Positions 41,367 to 50,104 of a stretch of 64,000 nt of DNA are shown piece after piece. Position 1 is the first letter of the stretch. Each line of letters begins with the position of its first letter. The position numbers were made by a program, and so were the translations under genes. The stretch is from the NCBI RefSeq assembly GCF_014266025.1, contig NZ_JACMYC010000004.1:372001-436000 (forward strand), given 5' to 3'. The notes beneath the pieces were generated by a model. It searched no databases. It saw nothing but the letters and a program-made list of their open reading frames with translations, and was not told where the DNA came from. This stretch comes from Nocardioides deserti. Its GTDB lineage: Bacteria > Actinomycetota > Actinomycetes > Propionibacteriales > Nocardioidaceae.

Positions 41367-42056
41367 GTGCCTTCGATGCTGCGCTGCCTCTCCTTGGCCG
41401 TCGTGGTCCTGTTCACCATCGTCGGCACACCGGTGACCACACCTGCTGAGGCGCATCCCTTCGGCGATCCGCAGACGGTGGAGGTGAGCCGCGACGACAG
41501 CGATCCGCACCGGGTCCTGGTGCGGTGGAACGTCGGGATGACCGACGACCTGAGTGTCCTCGCGATCGGTCTCGGTCTGGTGCCGGAGGAGCGCGTGATG
41601 CTGGACGGCGCCATCATCTTCGAGGACTCCGACGCCGCGGTCCTGCAGGCCTCGGCCAGGTTCGACGCCTACCTCCTCGAACGGATCCTCGTCCACAGCG
41701 ACGAGCGCGGATGCACCGGCGAGATCCTCCGCAAGGACGAGGTGGCGGACCAGGGCGTCCTGATCGGCTACTCCTGCGCCGATCCGGTCACGTCGGCCGA
41801 GGTCGAGGTCACGATGCTGACCGACCTGCACCCGGCGTACCGGACCCTCGCCACCGGCCTACGCGGCCAGCGGGCGGTCTACGACTCCGAAAACCCCGTC
41901 CACGAGTGGACGTTCGCTGCGACGGCCGAGGAGGCGGCCACCGGCCGCAGCGCCGCTGTGCAGATGGGCGCGGTGGTCGGCGGGATCGGTCTGGTCGCCG
42001 GCCTCGCGCAGCTGCACCGGCGCCGCGGCTCCAGCCGCCAGGAACGGGTGGGCTGA
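41367..42056 (+). CDS. Exported, C-terminally anchored partner of the NicO transporter
   Basis: 229 residues, GTG. The signal peptide ends near PAEAHPFGD (about 29). An extracytoplasmic domain of about 150 residues (VEVSRDDSDPHRVLVRWNVGMTDDL) with one Cys pair (GCTGEI and GYSCADP) follows, then one C-terminal membrane helix (about 195-215) and a basic tail. It is separated from the nickel/cobalt transporter gene by one base. Exported proteins starting with HPFG-like sequences are often found next to such transporters and may deliver or sense the metal; this role is inferred. Confidence 0.7.
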   Translation: MPSMLRCLSLAVVVLFTIVGTPVTTPAEAHPFGDPQTVEVSRDDSDPHRVLVRWNVGMTDDLSVLAIGLGLVPEERVMLDGAIIFEDSDAAVLQASARFDAYLLERILVHSDERGCTGEILRKDEVADQGVLIGYSCADPVTSAEVEVTMLTDLHPAYRTLATGLRGQRAVYDSENPVHEWTFAATAEEAATGRSAAVQMGAVVGGIGLVAGLAQLHRRRGSSRQERVG

Positions 42057-42057
42057 G

Positions 42058-42873
42058 GTGCTCGGACCCCTCCTGCCGTGGCTCATGGACCTCGCCGCTC
42101 CGGCCGAGGAGCTCCAGCACTACGTGACCTCACCCGGTTTCGCTCCCGTCGCCGTCGTCGTGGCGGTCGTCGCCGGAGCCGCGCACGCACTGGCTCCCGG
42201 CCACGGCAAGACCCTGGCCGCGGCGTACCTGGTCGGCTCGGACGGCCGGGTCAGGGACGCGCTGTGGCTGGGCGGGTCGGTCGCCGTCATGCACACGCTC
42301 TCCTGCCTGGTGCTGGGCGTCGCGTGGACCTTCTTCTCCCTCTCCTCGTTGGTCGAGATGGAGACCCTCACCACGAGCCTCCAGATGGTCGCCGGGGTGC
42401 TCGTCGTCGGCACCGGGCTGTGGCTGCTCCATCGACACCTCCGTGCCATCCGCTCGGGGGAGCCGCACGGGCACGGTCACGGCCACGGCCACGGCCACGG
42501 CCACGGGCACGGCCATGGGCACGGTCACGGCAGCTCCGCCCCGACGTCCCGACCCGGACTCGCCCTGCTCGGGATCTCCGGCGGGCTGACGCCCTCGCCG
42601 GCCGCATTCACCGTGCTGGTGACCGGCCTGTTCTCCGGCCGCGCCGGGCTGGCGCTCGTGCTGGTGATCTGCTTCGGCCTCGGCCTGGCGTTCGTCCTGT
42701 TCGTGGTCGGGCTCCTCGCGCTGAGCGGTCGCAGCCTCGTCGTGCGGGCGGCCGAGTCCCGCGCCGCCTTCCGCCTGGCCACGACGGTGGCCCCCGCACT
42801 CGCAGCCGTGGGCATCGCGCTCCTCGGCTGCGGCATCACCTCACTCGCGGTGATGCAGCTGTCGGCTACCTGA
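42058..42873 (+). CDS. NicO/RcnA-type nickel-cobalt transporter
   Basis: 271 residues, about six membrane helices. The family signature HALAPGHGKTLAAAYLVG lies in helix 2. The cytoplasmic loop has eleven consecutive His-Gly dipeptides (42466-42531), a metal-binding stretch. A second signature GGLTPSPAAFTVL follows the loop. NicO proteins move Ni or Co; uptake and efflux members cannot be separated by sequence alone. The exported partner is directly upstream. Confidence 0.9.
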   Translation: MLGPLLPWLMDLAAPAEELQHYVTSPGFAPVAVVVAVVAGAAHALAPGHGKTLAAAYLVGSDGRVRDALWLGGSVAVMHTLSCLVLGVAWTFFSLSSLVEMETLTTSLQMVAGVLVVGTGLWLLHRHLRAIRSGEPHGHGHGHGHGHGHGHGHGHGHGSSAPTSRPGLALLGISGGLTPSPAAFTVLVTGLFSGRAGLALVLVICFGLGLAFVLFVVGLLALSGRSLVVRAAESRAAFRLATTVAPALAAVGIALLGCGITSLAVMQLSAT

Positions 42874-42959
42874 GATCTCCCGAGCAGCAGCCGCAGTGGA
42901 TGTCCCCTGGGCGTGTCAGCCCGATACACCTCAGCCCGAGAACTTCAGAAGGAGACGTC

Positions 42960-45900
42960 GTGACGACACGACAACAAGGCAGGGCCTGGACCTGGCGGCA
43001 GCTCATGGCCGTGGTGCTCGCCGGACTGGTCGTCGGTGGAGGCCTGTCCGCCGTGGCGGCCCAGGCGGCCCCCGGGACCTCGAGCGTCGACCCCGAGCAG
43101 GCATCGGCCCCGACCGACCTGCCGGTCGCGGACGTGCTGGACGTGGACTTCTCCGACGGCACCCCGACGGACCGGGCACAGAACCGCCCGGTGACGACCG
43201 TCGGCGCCCCGACGTACGCGCTCGACCCTGCCATCGGGCGTGCCGTGCCCAGCTTCAACGGCACCGCCGACGCCTACACGTACCCGTTGGGTGACGCCTG
43301 GGACGAGAACCAGGCTGCGAACATCACCCGGTCGGTGACCGTGGAGTGCTTCTTCCGCTACGACGACAGCCTGCCGACGAGCACCGAGAGGAACCTCTGC
43401 TCCGGCAAGGAGGCCGGCGGCTACAGCCTCTACGTGCCCGCCAACTCCTCGGTGGTCCGCTGGGGCGTCCACATCAACGGCGGCTACCGCACCGCGTCGG
43501 CACCCCTCGTCGCCGACGCATGGCACCACGTGGTGGCGACCTACGACGGTGCCGACCTCGAGCTCCACGTCAACGGCGAGCTGGTGAGCACCACCTCCTA
43601 CGCCGGACGAGCCACCGTTCCCGGGGAGGCAGCGCGCTACTTCGGCATCGGCTCGGACATCAAGGCCGCAGGCGTCGCCCAGGCGTTCGCGCCGGCCACC
43701 ATCGCCGCCGCGCGCATCTACAGCGAGGCGCTGACCCCGGACCAGGTCGCCGACCTCTTCACGGCGCAGGCGCCCACGGCGCCGACCGAGCCGACCGAGC
43801 CGACCGAGCCGACCCCGACGGAGCCGGCACCCAGCGAGCCCGCCGACGGCCTGCCCGAGGCGGACGTCCTGGACGTCGACTTCTCCGACGGTGCCGCGAC
43901 CGACGACGCGAACGACCTGACCGCGACGACGTACGGCGCGCCGGGCTTCGCAACCGACCCGATCCTCGGACGCACCGTCGCGACCTTCGACGGCATGGCC
44001 GACGGGTTCACCTACCCGTTCCAGGAGGCGTGGGACGGCACCAACCCTGCCAACATCACGCGGTCGGTCACGGTCGAGTGCTGGTTCCGGTTCGACAGCA
44101 GCGTTCCTGTGGACCGCGAGCACAACCTCTGCTCGGGCAAGGAGGCCGGTGGCTACAGCCTCTACGTCGCCAACAACACCGACGTCATCCGGTGGGCCGG
44201 CCACATCGACGGCACGTACAGGTCCGTCTCGGCACCGATCAAGTCCGACACCTGGTACCACGTCGTCGGCACCTACGACGGCACGAAGCTGGCGCTGTAC
44301 GTCGACGGCCGGCTCTCGGGGGTGGCCCAGGTCGGCGGCGCTCTGCGCGCCCCCGCCGCCGCCGCACAGCACTTCGGCATCGGCGCGGACATCAAGGCCG
44401 GTGGCGTCGCCCAGGGCTGGGCCCACGGTGCGGTCGCACTCTCCCGTGTGTACAGCCGGGCACTCACCGACGACCAGGTCGGCGACATCCACCGTGCCCT
44501 GGTTCCTGGGGCCCCGACCGACCCTGACCCGACCGAGCCGGGCGAGCCGGGCGAGCCGGGCGAGCCGGGCGGACCGGTGACGGTGCCGACCGCCGACCTC
44601 CTCGACGTCGACTTCACCAACGGCTCGCCGGCCGACCACGCGGCGAACCGGGAACCGGCCGTCTTCGGTGCACCGCGCTACCGGGCCGACGACGACATCG
44701 ACCACGTCACCGCAGCCTTCGACGGGGCGCGCGACGGCATCGTCTACCCGATGTCCGACGCCTGGGACACCACGCGCGCCGACGACATCACCGACTCGAT
44801 CACGCTCGAGTGCTGGTTCCGGTTCGACGGCACGCTGCCGCAGACACGTGAGCACGCGGTCTGCTCGGGCAAGGAGGCCGGCGGCTACAGCCTGTACGTC
44901 CCCGGTGGGACCTCCCAGGTCCGGTGGGGCGTCCACATCGACGGCGGCTACCGGGCCGCGTCGGCTCCCATCGTCGCCGACACCTGGTACCACGTGGTGG
45001 GCACCTTCGACGGGCGCGACATCCGGCTCTACCTCGACGGCGAGCTGGCCGCGGCGACCACCCACCCGGGTAGAGCGACCGTGCCGAACGGCACGTTCTT
45101 CACGGTCGGTGGGGACAACAACTCCAGCGGCAACGCGCAGTTCTTCGCCAAGGCCTCGGTGGCGACCGCCAGGTTGTGGAGCACGCCGTTGGACGCCGAG
45201 CAGGTGGCCCTCCTCGAGCAGCGCACCACCACCGCGACCGAGGTCCCCGAGGCCGACGTCCTCGACGTCGACTTCAGCGACGGCACGTTCACCGACCGTG
45301 CAGCCGGGCGGATCCCGCTGATCACCGGTCGCGCCAGCGCAGTGACCGACCCCGCCCTCGGGCGGTCCGTGGCCACCTTCAACGGCCAGACCGACTCGAT
45401 CATCTACCCGATGGAGGACGCCTGGGACGCCGGGCACACCCCGAACATCCTCGGGGGCGCGTCGATCCAGTGCGACTTCCGGTTCAACGACCCGTTGCCG
45501 GTGCCTCGTGAGCGGGACCTCTGCTCGGGCAAGAACGGCGGTGGCTACAGCGTCTACATGACTGGCTCCAGCCTGCGAGCGGCGTTCCACATCGACGGCG
45601 CCTACCGCTCGGTGACTTCGCCGCCCCTGCAGTCCGGTGTCTGGTACTCCTCGGTGTCGACCTACGACGGCTCCACCATCCGGCTCTACGTCGACGGACG
45701 CCAGGTCGCCGCGGCGTCGGTGACGGGGACGCCCGGGTTGCCCGTCGGGGACGCCCGCTACTTCGCCGTGGGCTCCGACATCAAGGCCGGTGGCTTCACC
45801 GAGTTCCCGTCGCACTCCGCGGTCGCGGCTGCCCGCATCTGGTCGTCCGCGCTCAGGCCGAAGCAGGTCTCGCGGCTCAACTACGACGGCTTCGGGGCCC

Positions 45901-48900
45901 GTCGGGTCGACGTGTCGCTCGACGCCAGCCGGCCGGCGGCCGGCGAGCGGCTCGAACGACCGGTGGTCTTCTCGCCCGCCTTCACCAACCAGGGAGCGGC
46001 CACCGGGTGGCGCTACACGCTCGACGGCCGTCCCGTGCAGCCCGGGGAGCGGATCGGCGCGGGGCTGGCCGCCGGCGACCACGCGATCGCCATCTCTGCG
46101 ACCGACATGTTCGGCCGGCAGCTGGCCTGGACGGTGCCGTTCACCTCGAGTGCGATCCCGAGGGCCGGCGGCACCGAGACCGGCCAGGGCGGCGGGCAGG
46201 TCACCTTGTCCGCAGTCGCCGAGGACCCTGCCGGGGCGGAGGTCACCACCACGTTCCGGGCAGCCGAGGCGAGCGTCGCCAGCGGCGGCGTCCAGGGCGT
46301 CGTGCCGATGATTCCCTCCACGCTGGAGTTCCCGTACGGCGAGGGCGGTCAGGTCACGGGCCGTCTCGTCGAGGACGACGAGACGGCCGACTCGCCTTCG
46401 AGCCACGGCCAGCTGCCGTTCCAGCGGTACGACGTGGCGGTACCGGACGCCGAGAGCGGGCGCCACGTCGAGTGGAGCGGCGTCGTCGACCCGGAGCGCG
46501 TCGCGACGCTGCTGGCGTGGGACACCGCCGCCTCGGCATGGACCGAGCTCGCCAGCACGCGTGGGCAGGCCGTCGGTGACACCGTGCTGCGGGCTCGCAT
46601 CACCGACGACCACGTCGATGCGGGCGTCGTGCACGTGATGGTCGTCGCCGAGGACCCCTTCGCCGACGACCTCTCGCCGCGGGACGCCTCGGCCGGCCTG
46701 CCGGCGAACAAGGACCGGTTCGAGGACCCGGAGGACTACGACTTCTCTTTCGTGCACTGGAGCGACCCGCAGTTCCTCGCCGAGGGTGCGACGGGCAGCG
46801 ACTTCCAGTGGCCGGCGAGCCCCGACCACCCCGGGACGATGACGGCCCAGGAGCAGGCGCTGTGGGCGGCTGCCTACCGCGGCATCGCGGACTGGACGGT
46901 CGACAACGCCGACGAGAAGAAGATCGCCTTCGCCGGCAACACCGGGGACCTCATCAACAGCAACACCGCTGACCCCCAGAGCACCGACGCCCAGGGCGAG
47001 CTGCTCTACCCCGGCCTCGGCGGGCAGATCGACGCCGAGTTCGAGTTCGCGACCGGTGTCACCGAGCGCCTGGCGGAGAGCGGGATCCCGCACCAGGTGG
47101 TCGCGGGCAACCACGACAACCGGATCGGCAAGGAGACCGGTGCCCAGTCGACGTTCAGCCGCGCGTTCTCGGCTGACAACTTCTACGAAGAGGCGTCCGG
47201 CTGGCCCGCGGGTGCGTCGTACCACGCCTGGGACGAGACCACGGACGACGACGGCACCGTCGCCGTCCGTGGCGAGGACAACCAGAACAACTACGTCCTC
47301 TTCTCCGCCGGTGGCCTCGACTTCGTCGCCGTCGGGCTCTCCTACGGCGTCACGAAGGAGGAGGGGACCTGGGCCAGCTCGGTGTTCGAGCGCTACAGCG
47401 ACCGGAACGGCATCCTGCTGACCCACGGGTACGTCAACCCCTCGACCGACCCGGCCGGCCGGGACGGTGAGGTCACCGCCGACGGCAGCCTGCTGTTCCG
47501 GCAGGTGGTCGCGTCGAACCCGAACGTGTTCCTGGTGCTCTCCGGGCACTACCACGGGGTCGGCACGAACCTGCAGACCTTCCACGGCCCGACCGTCTCG
47601 CACAAGGTCGTGGAGATGCTCGCGGACTACCAGGCCTACCAGGTCCCGGTCCGGAAGATCTTCACCGAGGAGAACTGCCCGACCTGCGTGGTCCAGCCCG
47701 ACGGCTCGATCGACGTCGACGGCGACGGGACCGCGGACCACGCCGGCACCAACCAGCTGCTGTTCGGAGCCAGCTTCCTCCGGCTCCTGCAGTTCAACAC
47801 CCTGGAGTCGACGATGTCGGTCGACACGTACTCGCCGTTCCTCGACGAGTTCGGGGCGACGCCGTACGACACGTCGGCCCGGTACAACGGCGCGGAGGAC
47901 AACTTCACGATCCCGGTGGACCTCTCCACGCGGACGACGTCGTTCAAGACCGACGCGCTCACGGTCGTCACCCCCACCGACACGGTGATCGGGACGGCCA
48001 CCCGGGCGTCCGGCTTCCCGGCCTCGGTGACGTGGTCCGGGCTGGAGACGGGCACGACGTACGCCTGGACCGCCACCAGCACGAGCGCCTCGGGGGAGGA
48101 CCTGGGGACGGCCGACCAGTTCGGTGGCGTCTTCGTCGCGACGGTCGCCGGCACGGACTCGACCGCTCCGGTGCTTGAGTTCCCCGCGGCCACGAGCGTG
48201 CCCCAAGGCTCCGACTTCGACCCGCTGGGCGATGTCACTGCCACGGACGACGCCGACGGCGACATCAGCGACAAGGTCACGGTGATCGGCTCGGTCGACA
48301 CCACCCAGGTCGGTCAGTACACGCTGCTCTACTCGGTCAGCGACGCCACGGGCAACCAGGCGCAGGCCGAGCGCACGGTGCGGGTGACCGCGGTCGCCCA
48401 GCCGGTGCGCGTCCAGACCTCCGTCGCGGCCGAGGACGTCGACGCGACCTTCGGCCAGGGGGCGACGTTCACCGCGCGGGTCACCCCCGCCTCGGCGACC
48501 GGGGTCGTCCGGTTCCTCCTCGGCGAGGACGAGCTGTGCTCCTCCCCGGTGGTGGACGGGACGGCTACCTGCAACCGGGCAGTGCTGCCGCCTCCGGGCA
48601 ACCACGTGGTGACGGCCGAGTACGGCGGTGACAGCGGGCACGCACCCTCGACCCGGGCGTTCGTGCTCGCCGTGGGCCAGCCCGCGCCGACGACGCCGGG
48701 CGGCCCGACCGACCCCGGTGACCCCGGCGAGCCCGGCGAGCCCGGCGAGCCCGGCCAGCCCGGCCAGCCCGGCCAGCCGGTCAAGGAGCGGATCGTCGCC
48801 AAGCTGTTCGGTGCGAACAATGGTGGCAAGCGCGACGTCGTCACGGTCAGGACGAGCGACGTCGCAGCCGGTGCCCGGGCCAAGCTGTTCCGCGTCCAGG

Positions 48901-49064
48901 ACGGCAAGCGCCACCTCGTGAGGACCGGCCGGCTCGACGGCAACGGCGCCAGGACGTTCCGCATCACTGACAGGAACGGCCGGGCCTTCACGACCTACGT
49001 CGTCAAGGTCGCCCCCCAGAAGGCCCACAAGGGCGACCTGACGAACCAGAGGCGCGTGCGCTGA
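42960..49064 (+). CDS. Giant secreted protein: four LamG domains, metallophosphatase and Ig-like domains
   Basis: 2034 residues, GTG with a GAAGGAGA site. Signal peptide about 1-36. Four LamG/concanavalin-like repeats at about 56-269, 301-513, 546-753 and 764-976, each opening ADVLDVDFSDG-like (the third ADLLDVDFTNG) and containing CSGK and GGYS. A beta region follows. A calcineurin-like phosphatase (about 1259-1625) has metal motifs SDPQ (Asp1269), GDL (Asp1330), GNHD (Asn1384, His1385) and GHYH (His1530, His1532). A DUF5011-like domain (about 1736-1813), an Ig-like domain (about 1819-1907), a Pro-Gly-Glu/Gln linker and a basic C-terminal domain complete it. There is no anchor. It is probably an extracellular phosphoesterase bound through its sugar-binding repeats. 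Confidence 0.9.
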   Translation: MTTRQQGRAWTWRQLMAVVLAGLVVGGGLSAVAAQAAPGTSSVDPEQASAPTDLPVADVLDVDFSDGTPTDRAQNRPVTTVGAPTYALDPAIGRAVPSFNGTADAYTYPLGDAWDENQAANITRSVTVECFFRYDDSLPTSTERNLCSGKEAGGYSLYVPANSSVVRWGVHINGGYRTASAPLVADAWHHVVATYDGADLELHVNGELVSTTSYAGRATVPGEAARYFGIGSDIKAAGVAQAFAPATIAAARIYSEALTPDQVADLFTAQAPTAPTEPTEPTEPTPTEPAPSEPADGLPEADVLDVDFSDGAATDDANDLTATTYGAPGFATDPILGRTVATFDGMADGFTYPFQEAWDGTNPANITRSVTVECWFRFDSSVPVDREHNLCSGKEAGGYSLYVANNTDVIRWAGHIDGTYRSVSAPIKSDTWYHVVGTYDGTKLALYVDGRLSGVAQVGGALRAPAAAAQHFGIGADIKAGGVAQGWAHGAVALSRVYSRALTDDQVGDIHRALVPGAPTDPDPTEPGEPGEPGEPGGPVTVPTADLLDVDFTNGSPADHAANREPAVFGAPRYRADDDIDHVTAAFDGARDGIVYPMSDAWDTTRADDITDSITLECWFRFDGTLPQTREHAVCSGKEAGGYSLYVPGGTSQVRWGVHIDGGYRAASAPIVADTWYHVVGTFDGRDIRLYLDGELAAATTHPGRATVPNGTFFTVGGDNNSSGNAQFFAKASVATARLWSTPLDAEQVALLEQRTTTATEVPEADVLDVDFSDGTFTDRAAGRIPLITGRASAVTDPALGRSVATFNGQTDSIIYPMEDAWDAGHTPNILGGASIQCDFRFNDPLPVPRERDLCSGKNGGGYSVYMTGSSLRAAFHIDGAYRSVTSPPLQSGVWYSSVSTYDGSTIRLYVDGRQVAAASVTGTPGLPVGDARYFAVGSDIKAGGFTEFPSHSAVAAARIWSSALRPKQVSRLNYDGFGARRVDVSLDASRPAAGERLERPVVFSPAFTNQGAATGWRYTLDGRPVQPGERIGAGLAAGDHAIAISATDMFGRQLAWTVPFTSSAIPRAGGTETGQGGGQVTLSAVAEDPAGAEVTTTFRAAEASVASGGVQGVVPMIPSTLEFPYGEGGQVTGRLVEDDETADSPSSHGQLPFQRYDVAVPDAESGRHVEWSGVVDPERVATLLAWDTAASAWTELASTRGQAVGDTVLRARITDDHVDAGVVHVMVVAEDPFADDLSPRDASAGLPANKDRFEDPEDYDFSFVHWSDPQFLAEGATGSDFQWPASPDHPGTMTAQEQALWAAAYRGIADWTVDNADEKKIAFAGNTGDLINSNTADPQSTDAQGELLYPGLGGQIDAEFEFATGVTERLAESGIPHQVVAGNHDNRIGKETGAQSTFSRAFSADNFYEEASGWPAGASYHAWDETTDDDGTVAVRGEDNQNNYVLFSAGGLDFVAVGLSYGVTKEEGTWASSVFERYSDRNGILLTHGYVNPSTDPAGRDGEVTADGSLLFRQVVASNPNVFLVLSGHYHGVGTNLQTFHGPTVSHKVVEMLADYQAYQVPVRKIFTEENCPTCVVQPDGSIDVDGDGTADHAGTNQLLFGASFLRLLQFNTLESTMSVDTYSPFLDEFGATPYDTSARYNGAEDNFTIPVDLSTRTTSFKTDALTVVTPTDTVIGTATRASGFPASVTWSGLETGTTYAWTATSTSASGEDLGTADQFGGVFVATVAGTDSTAPVLEFPAATSVPQGSDFDPLGDVTATDDADGDISDKVTVIGSVDTTQVGQYTLLYSVSDATGNQAQAERTVRVTAVAQPVRVQTSVAAEDVDATFGQGATFTARVTPASATGVVRFLLGEDELCSSPVVDGTATCNRAVLPPPGNHVVTAEYGGDSGHAPSTRAFVLAVGQPAPTTPGGPTDPGDPGEPGEPGEPGQPGQPGQPVKERIVAKLFGANNGGKRDVVTVRTSDVAAGARAKLFRVQDGKRHLVRTGRLDGNGARTFRITDRNGRAFTTYVVKVAPQKAHKGDLTNQRRVR
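43788..43815 (+). repeat. In-frame 9-bp tandem repeat (Pro-Thr-Glu linker)
   Basis: Three copies of CCGACCGAG encode the linker between LamG repeats 1 and 2. A related GAGCCGGGC array at about 44539-44571 (repeats 2 and 3) and a GGCGAGCCC array at about 48725-48780 encode PGEPGEP-type linkers before the C-terminal domain. These are coding repeats, prone to length change. Confidence 0.8.
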
Positions 49065-49103
49065 CGGTTCCCGGTCCTGGCACTCCTGCCGGCTACCACC
49101 CAC

Positions 49104-49137
49104 GACCGGCCGCCTTCCTCGGGGAAGGCGGCCGGTC
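49104..49137. terminator. 15-bp hairpin terminator of the giant gene
   Basis: GACCGGCCGCCTTCC (49104-49118), loop TCGG, perfect inverse 49123-49137, 39 bases after the stop. Confidence 0.8.
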
Positions 49138-49212
49138 GGTCGGTTCGTCCCGCGGACGGGCGTGCCGGCGCTGCACCGACCAGTGGCGACGCGGCGGCGC
49201 CGACCGCGACGC

Positions 49213-49250
49213 AGCGAGCCCCTGACCGGGACTCCGGTCAGGGGCTCGCT
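49213..49250. terminator. 17-bp hairpin, terminator of tRNA-His (or bidirectional)
   Basis: Perfect arms 49213-49229 and 49234-49250 (AGCGAGCCCCTGACCGG and inverse), loop GACT, just beyond the 3' end of the minus-strand tRNA-His. Confidence 0.75.
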
Positions 49251-49266
49251 TGGTGCCGTGCGGCAC

Positions 49267-49343
49267 TGGGGTGAGTAACGGGACTTGAACCCGCGACATC
49301 TGCGACCACAACGCAGCGCTCTACCAGCTGAGCTATACCCACC
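49267..49343 (-). tRNA. tRNA-His (anticodon GTG)
   Basis: Minus strand GTGGGTATAGCTCAGCTGG start, preceded by G at the -1 position that pairs with C73 as typical for tRNA-His. The anticodon loop TTGTGGT gives GTG. The T arm has GGTTCAAGTCC. CCA is encoded at the 3' end (49267-49269). Confidence 0.93.
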
Positions 49344-49385
49344 ATGTCCTCCGAGAGCTCGGAGGCCGCGAGAAGCATACGGGAC

Positions 49386-50021
49386 TCAGGCGCCCGCCGC
49401 GGAATCCGGGTCGGCGACGCCGGCGAGGGCGCCGGCGTGCTTGGCGGCGATCGTGCGTGCGGTGTCGGAGTCCGGGCCGGGCTGCGGGACGAAGACCGCC
49501 TCGCGGTAGTAGCGCAGCTCCTCGATGCTCTCGCGGATGTCGGCGAGCGCGCGGTGGTTGCCGCGCTTGGCGGGCGCCTGGTGGTAGGCGCGGGGGTACC
49601 ACCGGCGCGAGAGCTCCTTGATCGAGCTGACGTCGACGATCCGGTAGTGCAGGAACCCCTCGAGCTCGCTCATGTCGCGCGAGATGAACGCGCGGTCGGT
49701 GCCCACCGTGTTGCCCGCGAGCGGTGGCCGGCTGCCGCTCGGGCAGTGCTCGCGCAGGTAGGCCAGCGTGCGCTCCTCGGCCTCGGCGAGCGTGACCCCC
49801 TTCTCCAGCTCGGCCAGGAGCCCGGAGCTCTCGTGCATGCTGCGCACGAAGTCGCCCATCTGGTCCAGCGCCTCGTCGGGCGGGCGGATCACGATGTCGA
49901 CGCCCTCGCCGAGCACGTTGAGCTCGAAGTCGGTGACGAGCGCCGCCACCTCGATCAGCGCGTCCGCGCGCAGGTCGAGGCCGGTCATCTCGCAGTCGAT
50001 CCAGACGAGTCGGTCGTTCAC
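49386..50021 (-). CDS. orn: Oligoribonuclease (3'-5' exonuclease, DEDDh)
   Basis: 211 residues, GTG. Exonuclease motifs: Exo [11 protein letters not shown], Exo [13 protein letters not shown], Exo [14 protein letters not shown] with the catalytic His and last Asp. It degrades di- to short oligoribonucleotides in the cytoplasm, including pGpG-type dinucleotides. The length is slightly above E. coli Orn because of a 20-residue Ala/Asp tail. A TAGGGT box eight bases upstream suggests leaderless expression. Confidence 0.95.
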   Translation of the reverse strand: MNDRLVWIDCEMTGLDLRADALIEVAALVTDFELNVLGEGVDIVIRPPDEALDQMGDFVRSMHESSGLLAELEKGVTLAEAEERTLAYLREHCPSGSRPPLAGNTVGTDRAFISRDMSELEGFLHYRIVDVSSIKELSRRWYPRAYHQAPAKRGNHRALADIRESIEELRYYREAVFVPQPGPDSDTARTIAAKHAGALAGVADPDSAAGA

Positions 50022-50029
50022 GAGGGGTC

Positions 50030-50035
50030 ACCCTA
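50030..50035 (-). promoter_or_regulatory. Candidate -10 box TAGGGT, leaderless orn
   Basis: TAGGGT on the minus strand, eight bases, then GTG at 50021. Confidence 0.4.
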
Positions 50036-50104
50036 CGGGCAGCCACCGACGACGGCGCCGCCGGCGACTTGGCCGCCGCTCCGGCCCGGGCGGAGGATGC
50101 GGGG

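Noticed and set aside
43788..48780. CRISPR-like or collagen-gene interpretation of short tandem repeats.
   Set aside because: The repeats are 9-base in-frame units coding Pro/Thr/Glu/Gly linkers between domains, without spacers.
42945..49103. A 2052-codon open frame on the minus strand opposite the giant secreted protein, and similar long antisense frames opposite other genes (for example 2355-4952, 10337-13630, 28888-30700).
   Set aside because: In very GC-rich DNA the antisense and shifted frames of real genes lack stops. These translations are Arg/Gly/Ala/Val-rich without recognisable motifs, while the opposite strand encodes clear domains with ribosome sites.
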